Shown here piece by piece: positions 16,621 to 25,203 of a DNA stretch of 64,000 nucleotides. The notes below the pieces were generated by a model. That model searched no databases. It saw only the letters and a program-made list of their open reading frames with translations, and had not been told where the DNA came from. Both the position numbers and the translations under genes were made by a program. Origin of the DNA: Zeaxanthinibacter enoshimensis (GTDB lineage: Bacteria > Bacteroidota > Bacteroidia > Flavobacteriales > Flavobacteriaceae). The stretch covers positions 62,001-126,000 of the forward strand of contig NZ_SNYI01000001.1 of the NCBI RefSeq assembly GCF_004362865.1, in the 5' to 3' direction. How positions within the stretch are numbered: the stretch's first letter is position 1; every line of letters begins with the position of its first letter.

Positions 16621-17976
16621 CTAGTTTAGGACAATCGGAAGACCAAAATAGAAATCGAGTACCTTGATCCTGAAGATATAATCGTACTTGGTCCTGATCA
16701 CCTCTGCCTCGGCATTATCAAGGCGGGCCTGGGCCTGGCTGAAATCAAAAGCATTCATCAGTCCTACTTCAAAACGGTCGCGGGAATACTCCAGCGCCAG
16801 TTTTCGGGCCTCCAGGGTCTTCTGTGCTGCCTCGTAAGCCTTGGCGGCATTCTCCACATCCACGTAAGCCTGGTTGACATTGGATTCGAGATCCAGCTTC
16901 TCCTGCTCTAACTGCAATTTGGCGCGTTGTACATCGATCTGGGAGCGCTTGATATTATTCCGGGTAGCAAAGCCGTTAAAAATGGGAATATTCAGCTGTG
17001 CCCCGTAAGAGACTCCGTCATTTAACCATAACTGGTCCTTAAAGCCGATCTTCTCTCCGGTAAAAGGATCCCTGGTCTGGTCAGAATACCTGGTGTTGTA
17101 ATTAAAGAAAGCTGCGAGGGTAGGGAATAGTGCCCCCCTTGCGATCTGCAGGTCTTGTTCGGCCAGGGCCACCTGGGATTCGGAGAATTTAATATCATTC
17201 CTGAAGGTCATTGCTTTATCAAAGATGGTTTTGGGGCTGTTAGCCAGCACCTCCGCCGGGGGTACATCAAAATCCTCTTCCGCTATATCAAAATTCTCGT
17301 AATCGGTGATCTGCAGCAGCTGAGCCAGGTTGATCCTGGAGATCAGCACCTGGTTACGGGCATTGACGATCTGCTGTTCCAGACCTGCGATTGTCGCCTG
17401 TATTTCGACCAGGTCTCCCAGGGGATTTACCCCGGAATCCACCAATTCCTGCGTTCTTTTCAGGTCCTGTTCGGTCACCGCGTACTGGGCACGTATCACT
17501 TTCAGGGTCTCCTTATTGGATAGTACCTGCAGGTAAGCAAATGCCACGTTCAACCGGATGTCATCCACGAGATCTTTTAAGCGGTACTGGCTGGCAATGA
17601 TTCCCAGCTTAGCCCTGTTGATCTGGTACAGGTTCCGCATCCCGTCAAAAAGGGTTACGGAAGAGGTGACATTGTTTGAGGCTGAAAAAATAGTCCCGGT
17701 GACCAGGTTATTGGTCGTGGGATCCAAAATAAGACCGGTACTGGCCGTCGTGCTCAGCTGGGCATTCAGATTGGGCATCAGGTTGCCGTAAGCGTCCCGC
17801 TTATCGATCTCGGCATTCATCAGGTCCAGTTCAAATTGCTCTATAGAAAGATTGTTCTCTATGGCATAGGTTACACACTCCTCCAGGGTCCAGCGTTTCA
17901 TCTGCCCATTGCTCACTACCGTTCCTAAAAGGAATAACAGGAGCAGCCATGTACTTTTATTGTTTACTGCTTTCAT
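16621..17976 (-). CDS. TolC family outer-membrane efflux protein
   Basis: The 451-residue protein has a signal peptide (about residues 1-25), then two TolC-type OEP repeats rich in long alpha-helical coiled coil (WTLEECVTYAIENNLSIEQ at the start, ALEYSRDRFEVGLMNAFDFSQAQ near the end). It should form the trimeric outer-membrane channel of the exporter encoded upstream. I start at the ATG at 17974-17976 (MKAVNNKSTWLLLL), which leaves a 22 bp gap to the adaptor gene. The open frame extends to 18027, but that would overlap the adaptor and hide the signal peptide. Confidence 0.92.
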   Translation of the reverse strand: MKAVNNKSTWLLLLFLLGTVVSNGQMKRWTLEECVTYAIENNLSIEQFELDLMNAEIDKRDAYGNLMPNLNAQLSTTASTGLILDPTTNNLVTGTIFSASNNVTSSVTLFDGMRNLYQINRAKLGIIASQYRLKDLVDDIRLNVAFAYLQVLSNKETLKVIRAQYAVTEQDLKRTQELVDSGVNPLGDLVEIQATIAGLEQQIVNARNQVLISRINLAQLLQITDYENFDIAEEDFDVPPAEVLANSPKTIFDKAMTFRNDIKFSESQVALAEQDLQIARGALFPTLAAFFNYNTRYSDQTRDPFTGEKIGFKDQLWLNDGVSYGAQLNIPIFNGFATRNNIKRSQIDVQRAKLQLEQEKLDLESNVNQAYVDVENAAKAYEAAQKTLEARKLALEYSRDRFEVGLMNAFDFSQAQARLDNAEAEVIRTKYDYIFRIKVLDFYFGLPIVLN

Positions 17977-17998
17977 GAGTTCTGCTTTCTGGAATGGA

Positions 17999-19135
17999 TT
18001 AATCATCTGAATTCTCCTCTTCATCATCTTCCCCTATTTTAATAGGCTCTGTCTTGTTCCACACCTTCACTTTATCCGATTCGCTTAACCCGGAGATGAC
18101 CTCGACATTAACACCGTCAGAGATACCGATCTCGATATCCCGACGTTCAAATTTCTGGTCTCCCACTGCAACTTCCACGTAAGGATCATCTGTTTTTTTA
18201 TCAAACTGTAACAAGGCTTCGGGAATCACCAGCACACTGTCCCTTTTTTCGAGAACCAGGGAAGCGTTGGCACTGTAACCGGCCCGGATCATAAAATCAT
18301 CTTCGATATCCACATCTCCTTCAATCTTGAACTGAACCGCGCCTGCCTCTTCTATTCCTTTGGGTGCAATAAAACGCAGCTTGGCGTCGAACTTCTTGTC
18401 CTCTATAGCCCCAAGGCTGATCTCCAGTGGCATTCCTAATTGCAATTTGCCAACCTCTCCTTCGTCTACCTGACCTTCAAAGATCATTTTTCCCAGGTCT
18501 GCAATGGTAGCTATCGTGGTTCCGTCGTTAAAGTTATTACTCTGGATCACCTGGTCCCCTTCTTCTACCGGGATCTCCAGGATGGTCCCGTCTACGGTCG
18601 CACGGATATTGGTATTTGCACTGGAAGACCCCCCTGCCGATCCACGGCGGATGATCTGGTAATCTGCCCTTGCGTTCTCCAGTTCCTGCACGGCCTGGTC
18701 ATATTGCAACTTCAGGTTGTTATAAGCCTGGTTAGAGATCACTCCTTTATCAAAGAGTTTCTTATTGCGTTCAAATTCGATCTTGGAATTTGCCAGGGCT
18801 ATCTCTGCATTCCTCACCCTGCCCTGGGCCTGGTTCAGTGCCTGTTCATTGGGCACCACCTTAATAGTGGCGATCAGGTCGCCTGCCTTAACCTCGGCGC
18901 CTTCGTTCATATATATTTTCTCGAGGATCCCCGATATCTGCGGTTTTATCTCGATCTCATCTTCCGGGACCACCTTCCCTGTCGCCACGGTCTTCTGTTC
19001 TAAATCCGAAATAAAGGGTGATTTGGTCTCATAGGTGATGGCCGATTTGCTGTTGGTCTGCACGAACCATGCGGCCGCCCATAAGGCACCTAGTATTAAA
19101 ATACCGAGGATTACGTATTTCAAGATCTTTTTCAT
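17999..19135 (-). CDS. Periplasmic adaptor (MacA/HlyD-like membrane fusion protein)
   Basis: The 378-residue protein has one N-terminal membrane segment (about residues 5-25), a lipoyl-like beta domain (GKVVPEDEIEIKPQISGILEKIYMNEG and IRATVDGTILEIPVEEGDQV), a helical hairpin between them, and a C-terminal beta-barrel region. The tail is acidic (GEDDEEENSDD). This is the membrane-fusion component linking an inner-membrane MacB-type transporter to a TolC channel. Its position between permease and TolC genes, with a 34 bp upstream gap, supports a tripartite exporter. Confidence 0.92.
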   Translation of the reverse strand: MKKILKYVILGILILGALWAAAWFVQTNSKSAITYETKSPFISDLEQKTVATGKVVPEDEIEIKPQISGILEKIYMNEGAEVKAGDLIATIKVVPNEQALNQAQGRVRNAEIALANSKIEFERNKKLFDKGVISNQAYNNLKLQYDQAVQELENARADYQIIRRGSAGGSSSANTNIRATVDGTILEIPVEEGDQVIQSNNFNDGTTIATIADLGKMIFEGQVDEGEVGKLQLGMPLEISLGAIEDKKFDAKLRFIAPKGIEEAGAVQFKIEGDVDIEDDFMIRAGYSANASLVLEKRDSVLVIPEALLQFDKKTDDPYVEVAVGDQKFERRDIEIGISDGVNVEVISGLSESDKVKVWNKTEPIKIGEDDEEENSDD

Positions 19136-19169
19136 GTCAGTTGGTTTGTATTCGTTATTACTTTATTTA

Positions 19170-20432
19170 TTATTCTTCTCTTAATGCGTCTATAGGTTTG
19201 ATACTTACCGCCCGCTGGGCCGGGATCAGCCCGATAAGGGTCCCCAGGATCACCATTATGGCCAGGGCAGCCAGGACCAGTGGAATAGGTACGGTAGGAT
19301 TGTTATAGGGAAAATCGATATCCTGGGTAGCACCATCAATACCGGCCAGTACCAATGCCCCCAGTATGATTCCTATGATACCTGCGATCAGGGTTAACAC
19401 CACGGACTCCATGATGATCTGGTTACGTACTTCCCGGGGGGTCGCTCCAAGCGCCCTTCTTACTCCAAGCTCCTTGGTCCGTTCTTTTACGGAGATCAGC
19501 AGTATATTCCCGATCCCGATCACCCCGGCAAGGATAGTTGCGATTCCCACGATCAGTGACAGGAAAGTAATTCCCTTGGAAAACCCGATGATCCTGTTAA
19601 AGATCTCCCCGAGGTTAAAGGAACCGAAAGCTCTTTCGTCATCCGGGTGCACCTTGTGAATATTCTTCAGCACAGCCTTTACATCCTTCTCTACCTGTAT
19701 CACATCCGCATCGTTGAAGGCTGCGATAGAGAACCACATGACATCGTCCCCGGTATTATAGAGCTTCCGGTACGTGGTAAACGGGATGAATATATCCCCA
19801 TCGCCTTCAAAACCTCCTCCCGGAACAAACTTATGTACCCCCACGACCTGGAAATACACCTTGTCTATCCGGATATAACCTCCTATAGGATTTTCACCTT
19901 TTTCAAACAATTCTTTCTGGGTCCGTTCCCCTATCACGCAAACCTTTCGCGCCTGCTCTATATCCTCATCGTTCAGGAAACGGCCATTGTCGTATATCTT
20001 CTTGGTAGAGATCTTGGTGAAATCGGGAAAATCTCCGTACACGGTATAGTTCCCTGTAGTTCCGCCCCGGCTGATATTAGCCTGTGGGGTTCCAAAAAAC
20101 CCGCGCACATTCCTCGGCGCAATGGTCTCTATTTCCGGGATACGGTTTTTCAGTACCTGTACATCTCCCAGTTTTAACTGTATGGGTCTCCCCGTTTTAA
20201 ATCCCGCATAGGGCATACTCGTATTTTGGGCCCAGGCGAACATACTGTTGATGGCCACGGTCTCGAAAGCCTCCTCGAATCCGTTATCCATACCTTTCGC
20301 TGCCCCGGAGAGAGCGATATAAATAAAGATTCCCCAGGTGACCCCGATCACCGTGATGATCGTACGCACCTTGTTCTTACGAATAGATCCGTAAATCTCC
20401 TGCCAGGTATTTCGGTCAAATAAGAACTTCAT
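19170..20432 (-). CDS. MacB-like ABC transporter permease (copy B)
   Basis: The 420-residue protein has an N-terminal helix (about residues 20-45), a large periplasmic MacB-type core (about 50-285) and a C-terminal FtsX-type three-helix domain (IATILAGVIGIGNILLI, then VKERTKELGVRRALGATP, ending IPAQRAVSIKPIDALREE). MacB permeases use ATP hydrolysis to drive substrate movement in the periplasm through TolC. The separate ATPase gene lies two genes upstream. It starts 1 bp after the stop of copy A, so the two permeases are tightly coupled and may form a heterodimer. The substrate (peptide, lipid, lipoprotein or drug) is not evident. Confidence 0.92.
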   Translation of the reverse strand: MKFLFDRNTWQEIYGSIRKNKVRTIITVIGVTWGIFIYIALSGAAKGMDNGFEEAFETVAINSMFAWAQNTSMPYAGFKTGRPIQLKLGDVQVLKNRIPEIETIAPRNVRGFFGTPQANISRGGTTGNYTVYGDFPDFTKISTKKIYDNGRFLNDEDIEQARKVCVIGERTQKELFEKGENPIGGYIRIDKVYFQVVGVHKFVPGGGFEGDGDIFIPFTTYRKLYNTGDDVMWFSIAAFNDADVIQVEKDVKAVLKNIHKVHPDDERAFGSFNLGEIFNRIIGFSKGITFLSLIVGIATILAGVIGIGNILLISVKERTKELGVRRALGATPREVRNQIIMESVVLTLIAGIIGIILGALVLAGIDGATQDIDFPYNNPTVPIPLVLAALAIMVILGTLIGLIPAQRAVSIKPIDALREE

Positions 20433-20433
20433 A

Positions 20434-21663
20434 TTATTCGTCTCTAAGTGCTACAATAGGTTTAATCTTCGCCGCGCGGTTGGCGGGTACATAGCCGGCA
20501 ATGGCACCAAAAATGATAAGGGCTATCGTAGCAAAAATCGCTGTCCCGGTATTGATGTAAGGATCTGTGATAAAATAATCCTCCAGGGTGTCCCCAAGGG
20601 AACTCAGCAGGGCGATGCCGAACAACATGCCACTGAATCCTGAAATCGTGGTGATAAACACCGATTCCAGTAAGATGGTGCTGATCACATTGGCCGGGGT
20701 TGCTCCTAAAGCTTTTCGAATCCCTAGTTCCTTGGTGCGCTCCTTCACTACAAAGACCATGATATTGCTGATCCCGATGATTCCGGCGATTATGGTACCG
20801 AAGGCCACGAAGGCCACGATCAGCTGCAAGACACCTGCAAACTGCTGGTTCTGCTGCAGGGCATCGGCCATGTTCCGGATAAAAATTCCGTTCTCATCAT
20901 CCGGGGCAATAACCTTCTTCTCTTTTATATAACGCTCAAGGCTCCTTTCAAAGGCCATTGCACCGGTATAACCAATCTCGGGTTTAAACCCGACGATAAA
21001 CTGGTCTATCTTGTCATTGTTCTTTTCCAGTAATTGTCTCGTGGTATAAGGAAGGTAAATCATCCGCTCCTCGTTGTCACCCCCATCATCCTGGAAGACG
21101 CCGATCACCTTGAACATACTGCCTCCTATATCGATGAACTTCCCCAGGGCTTCTTCATCATCAAACAGATCCTGTTCTACCAACCTCCCGATGACCGCGT
21201 ATTTGTTCTTATCCTTGATATCTAGGGTGTTCAGGTAGCGCCCCTTCATCATAATGGTCTTCTCTGCAAACTGGTGAGATTCCCCTACTGCACGGGTGGT
21301 GTAGTTATTGGATTCCGACTTGTACCGCACCATTGCTCCCCTGGTGATCCTCGGCGTAATGTACTCGAGGGCCATTGGGAAATTCTTTTTGATATCCTCA
21401 ATATCGCTGTTGTCAAATTCGATCTGTCTTTCGGACTTGAATCCTTTGTATGGTTTTGAGGTCCGTCCGGGGAAAAAGAAAAATACGTTGGTCGCATCGT
21501 CCTGGAAGAATTCGTCAAAGGTGTTGATCAGGCCATTGCCGAACCCGAAAAGGGAGACAAATATGAATATCCCGAGGGCTACGGTGAACCCGGAGAGGAA
21601 GGTCCGCAGTTTATTTTTGCGGATGGTCTCAAAGATCTCTTTCCAGTTATCCCTGCTGAACAT
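20434..21663 (-). CDS. MacB-like ABC transporter permease (copy A)
   Basis: The 409-residue protein is a diverged paralogue of the next gene. It has an N-terminal helix, a MacB periplasmic domain and an FtsX domain with IVAFVAFGTIIAGIIGISNIMVFVVKERTKELGIRKALGATP (given here in two parts: helix about 275-300, signature about 301-318). It overlaps the upstream ATPase gene by 17 bp, evidence for translational coupling. In the archetype MacB the ATPase and permease are one chain working as a homodimer. Here the ATPase is a free subunit and two different permeases are present. Confidence 0.92.
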   Translation of the reverse strand: MFSRDNWKEIFETIRKNKLRTFLSGFTVALGIFIFVSLFGFGNGLINTFDEFFQDDATNVFFFFPGRTSKPYKGFKSERQIEFDNSDIEDIKKNFPMALEYITPRITRGAMVRYKSESNNYTTRAVGESHQFAEKTIMMKGRYLNTLDIKDKNKYAVIGRLVEQDLFDDEEALGKFIDIGGSMFKVIGVFQDDGGDNEERMIYLPYTTRQLLEKNNDKIDQFIVGFKPEIGYTGAMAFERSLERYIKEKKVIAPDDENGIFIRNMADALQQNQQFAGVLQLIVAFVAFGTIIAGIIGISNIMVFVVKERTKELGIRKALGATPANVISTILLESVFITTISGFSGMLFGIALLSSLGDTLEDYFITDPYINTGTAIFATIALIIFGAIAGYVPANRAAKIKPIVALRDE

Positions 21664-22357
21664 AATCCGCGGCTCTTACTTGTTTTACTTTTTTGTCCTC
21701 TACGATCACCCCGTCTTTCAAATGGATGATCCTCTTGCACATATGTGCAATATCTTCTTCGTGTGTTACTACCAGGATGGTATTCCCGGCATCATTGATC
21801 TTCTGTATAAGGTCCATCACCTCGTAAGAGGTGGTACTGTCCAGGGCTCCGGTTGGCTCATCGGCGAGCAGCAGCTTGGGTTCTGCAGCCATAGCCCTTG
21901 CAATGGCAACCCTTTGTTTCTGACCCCCCGAGAGTTCATTGGGCAAATGGGTAGCCCACTGCTTCAGCCCAACCTGTTCCAGGTATTTCATAGCCTTCTC
22001 GTTGCGTTCTTTCCGCCCCATTCCCTGGTAATACAAGGGAAGAGAGACATTCTCCATGGCATTCTTATAGTTGATCAGGTTAAAAGACTGGAATACAAAA
22101 CCCAGGAATTTGTTGCGGTACTTGGCCGCTTTGGTTTCATTCAGGTTCTTTATGGGAATTCCGTCCAACACATATTCACCTGAATCGGCCTCATCGAGCA
22201 TTCCCAGTATATTCAGCAAAGTGGATTTCCCGGAACCGGAAGATCCCATGATGGCCACCAGTTCCCCGTCTTCAGCTTTAAAGTTGATTCCTTTGAGGAC
22301 ATGCAGGGAATTACTTCCCATCTTATAGGATTTGTGAAGGTCTTTGATCTCGATCAT
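21647..22357 (-). CDS. ABC transporter ATP-binding protein (MacB/LolD type)
   Basis: The 236-residue ATPase has all core motifs: Walker A GSSGSGKSTLLN (about residues 38-49), Q-loop FVFQSFNLI, signature LSGGQKQRVAIARA, Walker B LLLADEPTGALD and switch histidine VVTHEEDIA. The type is that of the MacB/LolD family, serving the two FtsX-like permeases that follow. The last 17 bp overlap the first permease gene. It is the first gene of the exporter operon. The gap upstream (22358-22561) shows no good TAnnTTTG box. Confidence 0.95.
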   Translation of the reverse strand: MIEIKDLHKSYKMGSNSLHVLKGINFKAEDGELVAIMGSSGSGKSTLLNILGMLDEADSGEYVLDGIPIKNLNETKAAKYRNKFLGFVFQSFNLINYKNAMENVSLPLYYQGMGRKERNEKAMKYLEQVGLKQWATHLPNELSGGQKQRVAIARAMAAEPKLLLADEPTGALDSTTSYEVMDLIQKINDAGNTILVVTHEEDIAHMCKRIIHLKDGVIVEDKKVKQVRAADYVQQG

Positions 22358-22561
22358 TGGTCAGCGTTTGTTTGGTCCGGGGGTCCGCTGCCGCCTGATT
22401 GGTAATATTCCAAAAGGCTTCGGGTACCCAGGATGTGACAATAAGACTAAATATGGTCTTAAAAGTTACAGGATATTACGACTTTTTTTATCCGGTGACG
22501 CTGATAAGGGTCAGGACAGCTAAAATTTGAGAGATAAAATCGAGAAGGAACGGCCCGGTGA

Positions 22562-22825
22562 TCAGGCCTTCATTTTCCGGTAGATGAAATAACCAAGTGC
22601 CCCAACAAGAATATAGGGAATGGCCATAAGGTAAACAATGCCGTTATTGATACCCTCTGCTACCGAGGTGTTCTCACCACTTTCGAGTACAGCCCTGCAC
22701 ATGGCGCACTGGGCAAAAGCCTGTTCCGGAACCAGTACTATGAATAACAAAAGTGCCGGCAGTATCATTTTATGCCAGTTCTGCGCATTCCCTCTTTTAT
22801 TTTCATGTAGCTTATCAGAATGCAT
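22562..22825 (-). CDS. Small membrane protein of the cytochrome oxidase accessory cluster (unknown function)
   Basis: This ORF of 87 codons encodes a protein with a signal-like hydrophobic segment ending EQAFAQ, then a CAMCRAVLESGE motif (CxxC), then one membrane helix (about residues 62-82) and a short basic tail. I do not know a named family. The CxxC after a cleavable or anchor helix suggests a periplasmic metal- or redox-active site, fitting its place downstream of SCO and DUF420 genes. It overlaps the DUF420 gene by 11 bp. A shorter start at the internal methionine (MILPALLLF) would also keep all visible features. Confidence 0.65.
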   Translation of the reverse strand: MHSDKLHENKRGNAQNWHKMILPALLLFIVLVPEQAFAQCAMCRAVLESGENTSVAEGINNGIVYLMAIPYILVGALGYFIYRKMKA

Positions 22826-23348
22826 AGTACGGAGAGATCATTAAGTAAACAATTACCCCGCTGATAGCCACGTATAACCAAATGGGAAACGTGATGCGGG
22901 CCAGTTTCCGGTGAGATTCGTAATTCCCCAGGTAAGCGCGGGTATACGTCCGCAGGACCAGTGGAATAATGGCGATAGACAACAGTATGTGGGTCACCAG
23001 GATGAAGTAATAGAAATAACGGATGAGTCCCTCACCCCCGAAGGCTGTGGATTCTGAAGTCATATGGTAGGCTACGTACATCATCAGGAAGAGCACAGAG
23101 AGTACAATACAACTATTCATCAGGTTCTGGTGCATCCTGCGGTTCCCGCTTTTAATCGCCCAGAGGGCCAGCAGCAGCAGTACAGCGGTGATACCATTAG
23201 TTGTTGCATATATAGGGGGCAGAAACCATAAAGGTTCTGCACCCGGGATCTTTACTCCAAATAATATGGCCACCACCACGGGCACAAGGATGGATACAAC
23301 GGTGATCCACCTGTTAATTCTTTTCTCTTTAAGCGCAACCTGGTTCAT
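22815..23348 (-). CDS. DUF420 membrane protein
   Basis: The 177-residue protein is almost wholly membrane-embedded, with five predicted helices and conserved histidines at the ends (NRRMHQNLMNSC, YVAYHMTSES, LVTHILLSI, NYESHRKLARIT). This is the DUF420 (YozB/CtaM) family; YozB/CtaM has been tied to caa3/aa3 oxidase maturation in Firmicutes. It lies 1 bp after the SCO gene, in a cluster with oxidase subunits, consistent with a role in heme or copper insertion into cytochrome oxidase. Confidence 0.88.
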   Translation of the reverse strand: MNQVALKEKRINRWITVVSILVPVVVAILFGVKIPGAEPLWFLPPIYATTNGITAVLLLLALWAIKSGNRRMHQNLMNSCIVLSVLFLMMYVAYHMTSESTAFGGEGLIRYFYYFILVTHILLSIAIIPLVLRTYTRAYLGNYESHRKLARITFPIWLYVAISGVIVYLMISPYYAF

Positions 23349-23349
23349 T

Positions 23350-24078
23350 CTATTCTTCTAATAATTTCTCTATATCCTCTTTCAGTTGGGTGATCTGTTC
23401 GATCTCACCGTGATCATTGGTCTGCTGTTCACGGGTAATGGTACCCCGGTAATATATGATAGGATTCCCGAAATCATCTTTACGGGACCTGATATAGCCT
23501 TCCCGGTCTATAAGGGCAAACAAACCCGAATGCTCAAAACCACCCGGAACATCAACTGCTTCTGCAGCAAAAATATTGAAACCCTCGTTGGCCAGCTTGT
23601 AGATCTCTTCACGATCGCCTGTCATCAGGTGCCAGTCCATATCGTTTATACCATACTGCTCTGCATAAGCCTTGAGCACCGAAGGCGTATCATATTCCGG
23701 GTTGATGGTAAAAGATGCGACTCCAAAATCCTCGTATTCCCTGAATTCATCCTGCAGTTCTACCAGGTTGCGGTTCATGATGGGACAGATAGAAGGGCAG
23801 GAAGTAAAAAAGAATTCGACCACATACACCTTCCCTTTGTAATCTTCATTGGTGATCAGCAGGCTGTCCTGGTTCCTGAAAGCAAATGAAGGAACCTTCC
23901 TGCGTTCCCCGTTACGCATAATATAGGAAAGGACTTCGGGATCATTCTCTGAACTCATCCGGTCTTTCTCAACAATATCCTTATCCCTGATCCGATCCAC
24001 GATCCTGGGAATAAAGATGATCCCAAAAACCAGCACTACCAGGGAGACCCAAATATATGTGTAGTTCTTCTTCCGCAT
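23350..24078 (-). CDS. SCO1/SenC family copper chaperone
   Basis: The 242-residue protein has an N-terminal anchor helix (about residues 7-25) and a thioredoxin fold with the CPSICP copper-binding motif (FFFTSCPSICPIMNRN) and the distal histidine (GGFEHSGLFALID). SCO proteins deliver or reduce copper for the CuA site of cytochrome c oxidase in the periplasm. Its start codon shares one base with the stop of the preceding gene. An internal stretch after the histidine has an RKDDFGNP/REQQTNDHGEIEQ extension that is longer than in minimal SCO proteins. Confidence 0.94.
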   Translation of the reverse strand: MRKKNYTYIWVSLVVLVFGIIFIPRIVDRIRDKDIVEKDRMSSENDPEVLSYIMRNGERRKVPSFAFRNQDSLLITNEDYKGKVYVVEFFFTSCPSICPIMNRNLVELQDEFREYEDFGVASFTINPEYDTPSVLKAYAEQYGINDMDWHLMTGDREEIYKLANEGFNIFAAEAVDVPGGFEHSGLFALIDREGYIRSRKDDFGNPIIYYRGTITREQQTNDHGEIEQITQLKEDIEKLLEE

Positions 24079-24716
24079 TACTTCTGTCTGTCGGCGTTAT
24101 TTTTTTTGAGAGCCAGGCGGTATTCTGCCAGGATTACTTTTACATCGTCTTCCATTTTATTGTTCAGTTCTGCAACCGAAATGGTATTGAATCCATACTT
24201 GACACCCTCATCCTCGTCCTCGTCATCAGTCCGGCCGCGTAATTTCATTTCCTTATCGATGATAAAGACATAGGGCGTTCCTAACTGGGCATCGAGTTCA
24301 AGATCGGTTTCCAGGGAATTAAAGACCCTGGTGATCTCCTTTTCCGGGGCGAATACGAATTTCCATTTGGATATATCAACAAGGGCCCCGAGATCCTTTT
24401 TCAGATCCTCTACCTTCTCCTGCGTTCCATCGGGAACCAGCATAACCATCTGGAAATCGTTGAACTCGTAAAACGGCTTATAGATCTTTTGGTTGAGGTT
24501 AAAGGCATTACCCTTCTTATATTCCAGATCTGAGCCCAGGAAGCCCAGGATAGTGATCTTGTCTTTAAATGTCGTACCGGGATCCAGGGAGCTGACATCA
24601 GAAATTTTTTCTGTAAGTACAGGCAGACGACCAAATTGATTCACCCCCGAAGCGAAGAAGAGGTAAGCGACCAGCGGGAAGATGAACAGGACAACTAAGA
24701 CTATGGTCTTTTTCAT
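24078..24716 (-). CDS. Membrane-anchored thioredoxin-fold-like protein without active-site cysteines
   Basis: The 212-residue protein has one N-terminal membrane helix (about residues 4-22). The soluble domain is predicted to resemble redoxin/SCO: KDKITILGFLGSDLEYKKG at the place of the first strand and active-site loop, and TPYVFIIDKEMKLRGRTDDE at the later beta strands. The loop has no CxxC or CxxxC, so it cannot be a disulfide or copper-binding SCO as such. It lies immediately upstream of SCO with a one-base overlap and probably works with it in oxidase assembly. Its promoter overlaps the terminator of the oxidase operon. The function is unknown. Confidence 0.78.
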   Translation of the reverse strand: MKKTIVLVVLFIFPLVAYLFFASGVNQFGRLPVLTEKISDVSSLDPGTTFKDKITILGFLGSDLEYKKGNAFNLNQKIYKPFYEFNDFQMVMLVPDGTQEKVEDLKKDLGALVDISKWKFVFAPEKEITRVFNSLETDLELDAQLGTPYVFIIDKEMKLRGRTDDEDEDEGVKYGFNTISVAELNNKMEDDVKVILAEYRLALKKNNADRQK

Positions 24717-24724
24717 ATGCTATG

Positions 24725-24732
24725 CAAAAATA
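24725..24732 (-). promoter_or_regulatory. -7 promoter box TATTTTTG of the SCO accessory operon
   Basis: The minus-strand sequence TATTTTTG matches TAnnTTTG exactly and sits 8 bp before the ATG at 24716. It is located inside the T-rich tail of the terminator hairpin at 24734-24759. Confidence 0.45.
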
Positions 24733-24733
24733 A

Positions 24734-24759
24734 AAAAGACGGTTGTGAAACCGTCTTTT
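24734..24759 (-). terminator. Rho-independent terminator of the oxidase operon
   Basis: The arms 24734-24744 and 24749-24759 pair perfectly over 11 bp (AAAAGACGGTT with AACCGTCTTTT) around a 4-base loop, followed on the minus strand by a T-rich tract. It lies 18 bp after the subunit IV stop codon. Confidence 0.85.
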
Positions 24760-24777
24760 GATATTGTTAATAAAGTC

Positions 24778-25161
24778 TTAGAAATTCCACTTTACAAAGC
24801 CATCCTTGTACACGGTATAGATATAGTCTGCCTCGAACAGCAGGATAAAGATCAGGTAGCAGACCAGGAATATAGGGGTCCATACGATCGCCCTCCTGAG
24901 GGAACTCTTCTCATCCCTGAGGTGCATGAAATCCCATGCAATATAATAGGCCTTCACCAGGGTCAGGATGATAAAGATCCAGTTAAGCAACTTCATCCCG
25001 ATAAAGTAATTGTGGGTGAGAAAATATGGTTTGGCAATACCTAATGCTACCTCTACCGCAGTCACAAGGGACAAGAATATGAGCACGCCCCAGATCTTCT
25101 GGGTATTTGATTTGAACTTAAGTAGTCCTCTGAAAATAGCTAGTTTGTGTCCGTGAGCCAT
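24778..25161 (-). CDS. Cytochrome c oxidase subunit IV family protein
   Basis: The 127-residue protein has three predicted membrane helices (about 19-40, 50-75 and 85-115) and the pattern KLAIFRGLLKFKSNTQKIWG. It matches the bacterial subunit IV (CyoD/CtaF-like) family, a small non-catalytic inner-membrane subunit of heme-copper oxidases. It comes 42 bp after the second subunit III gene and ends at a strong terminator, making it the last gene of the ctaB-cox3-cox3-cox4 unit. Catalytic subunits I and II are not in this window. Confidence 0.88.
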   Translation of the reverse strand: MAHGHKLAIFRGLLKFKSNTQKIWGVLIFLSLVTAVEVALGIAKPYFLTHNYFIGMKLLNWIFIILTLVKAYYIAWDFMHLRDEKSSLRRAIVWTPIFLVCYLIFILLFEADYIYTVYKDGFVKWNF

Positions 25162-25203
25162 AATAATTGTTATATGTTTTACTTCCCGATACCTTGGGAA
25201 CGA

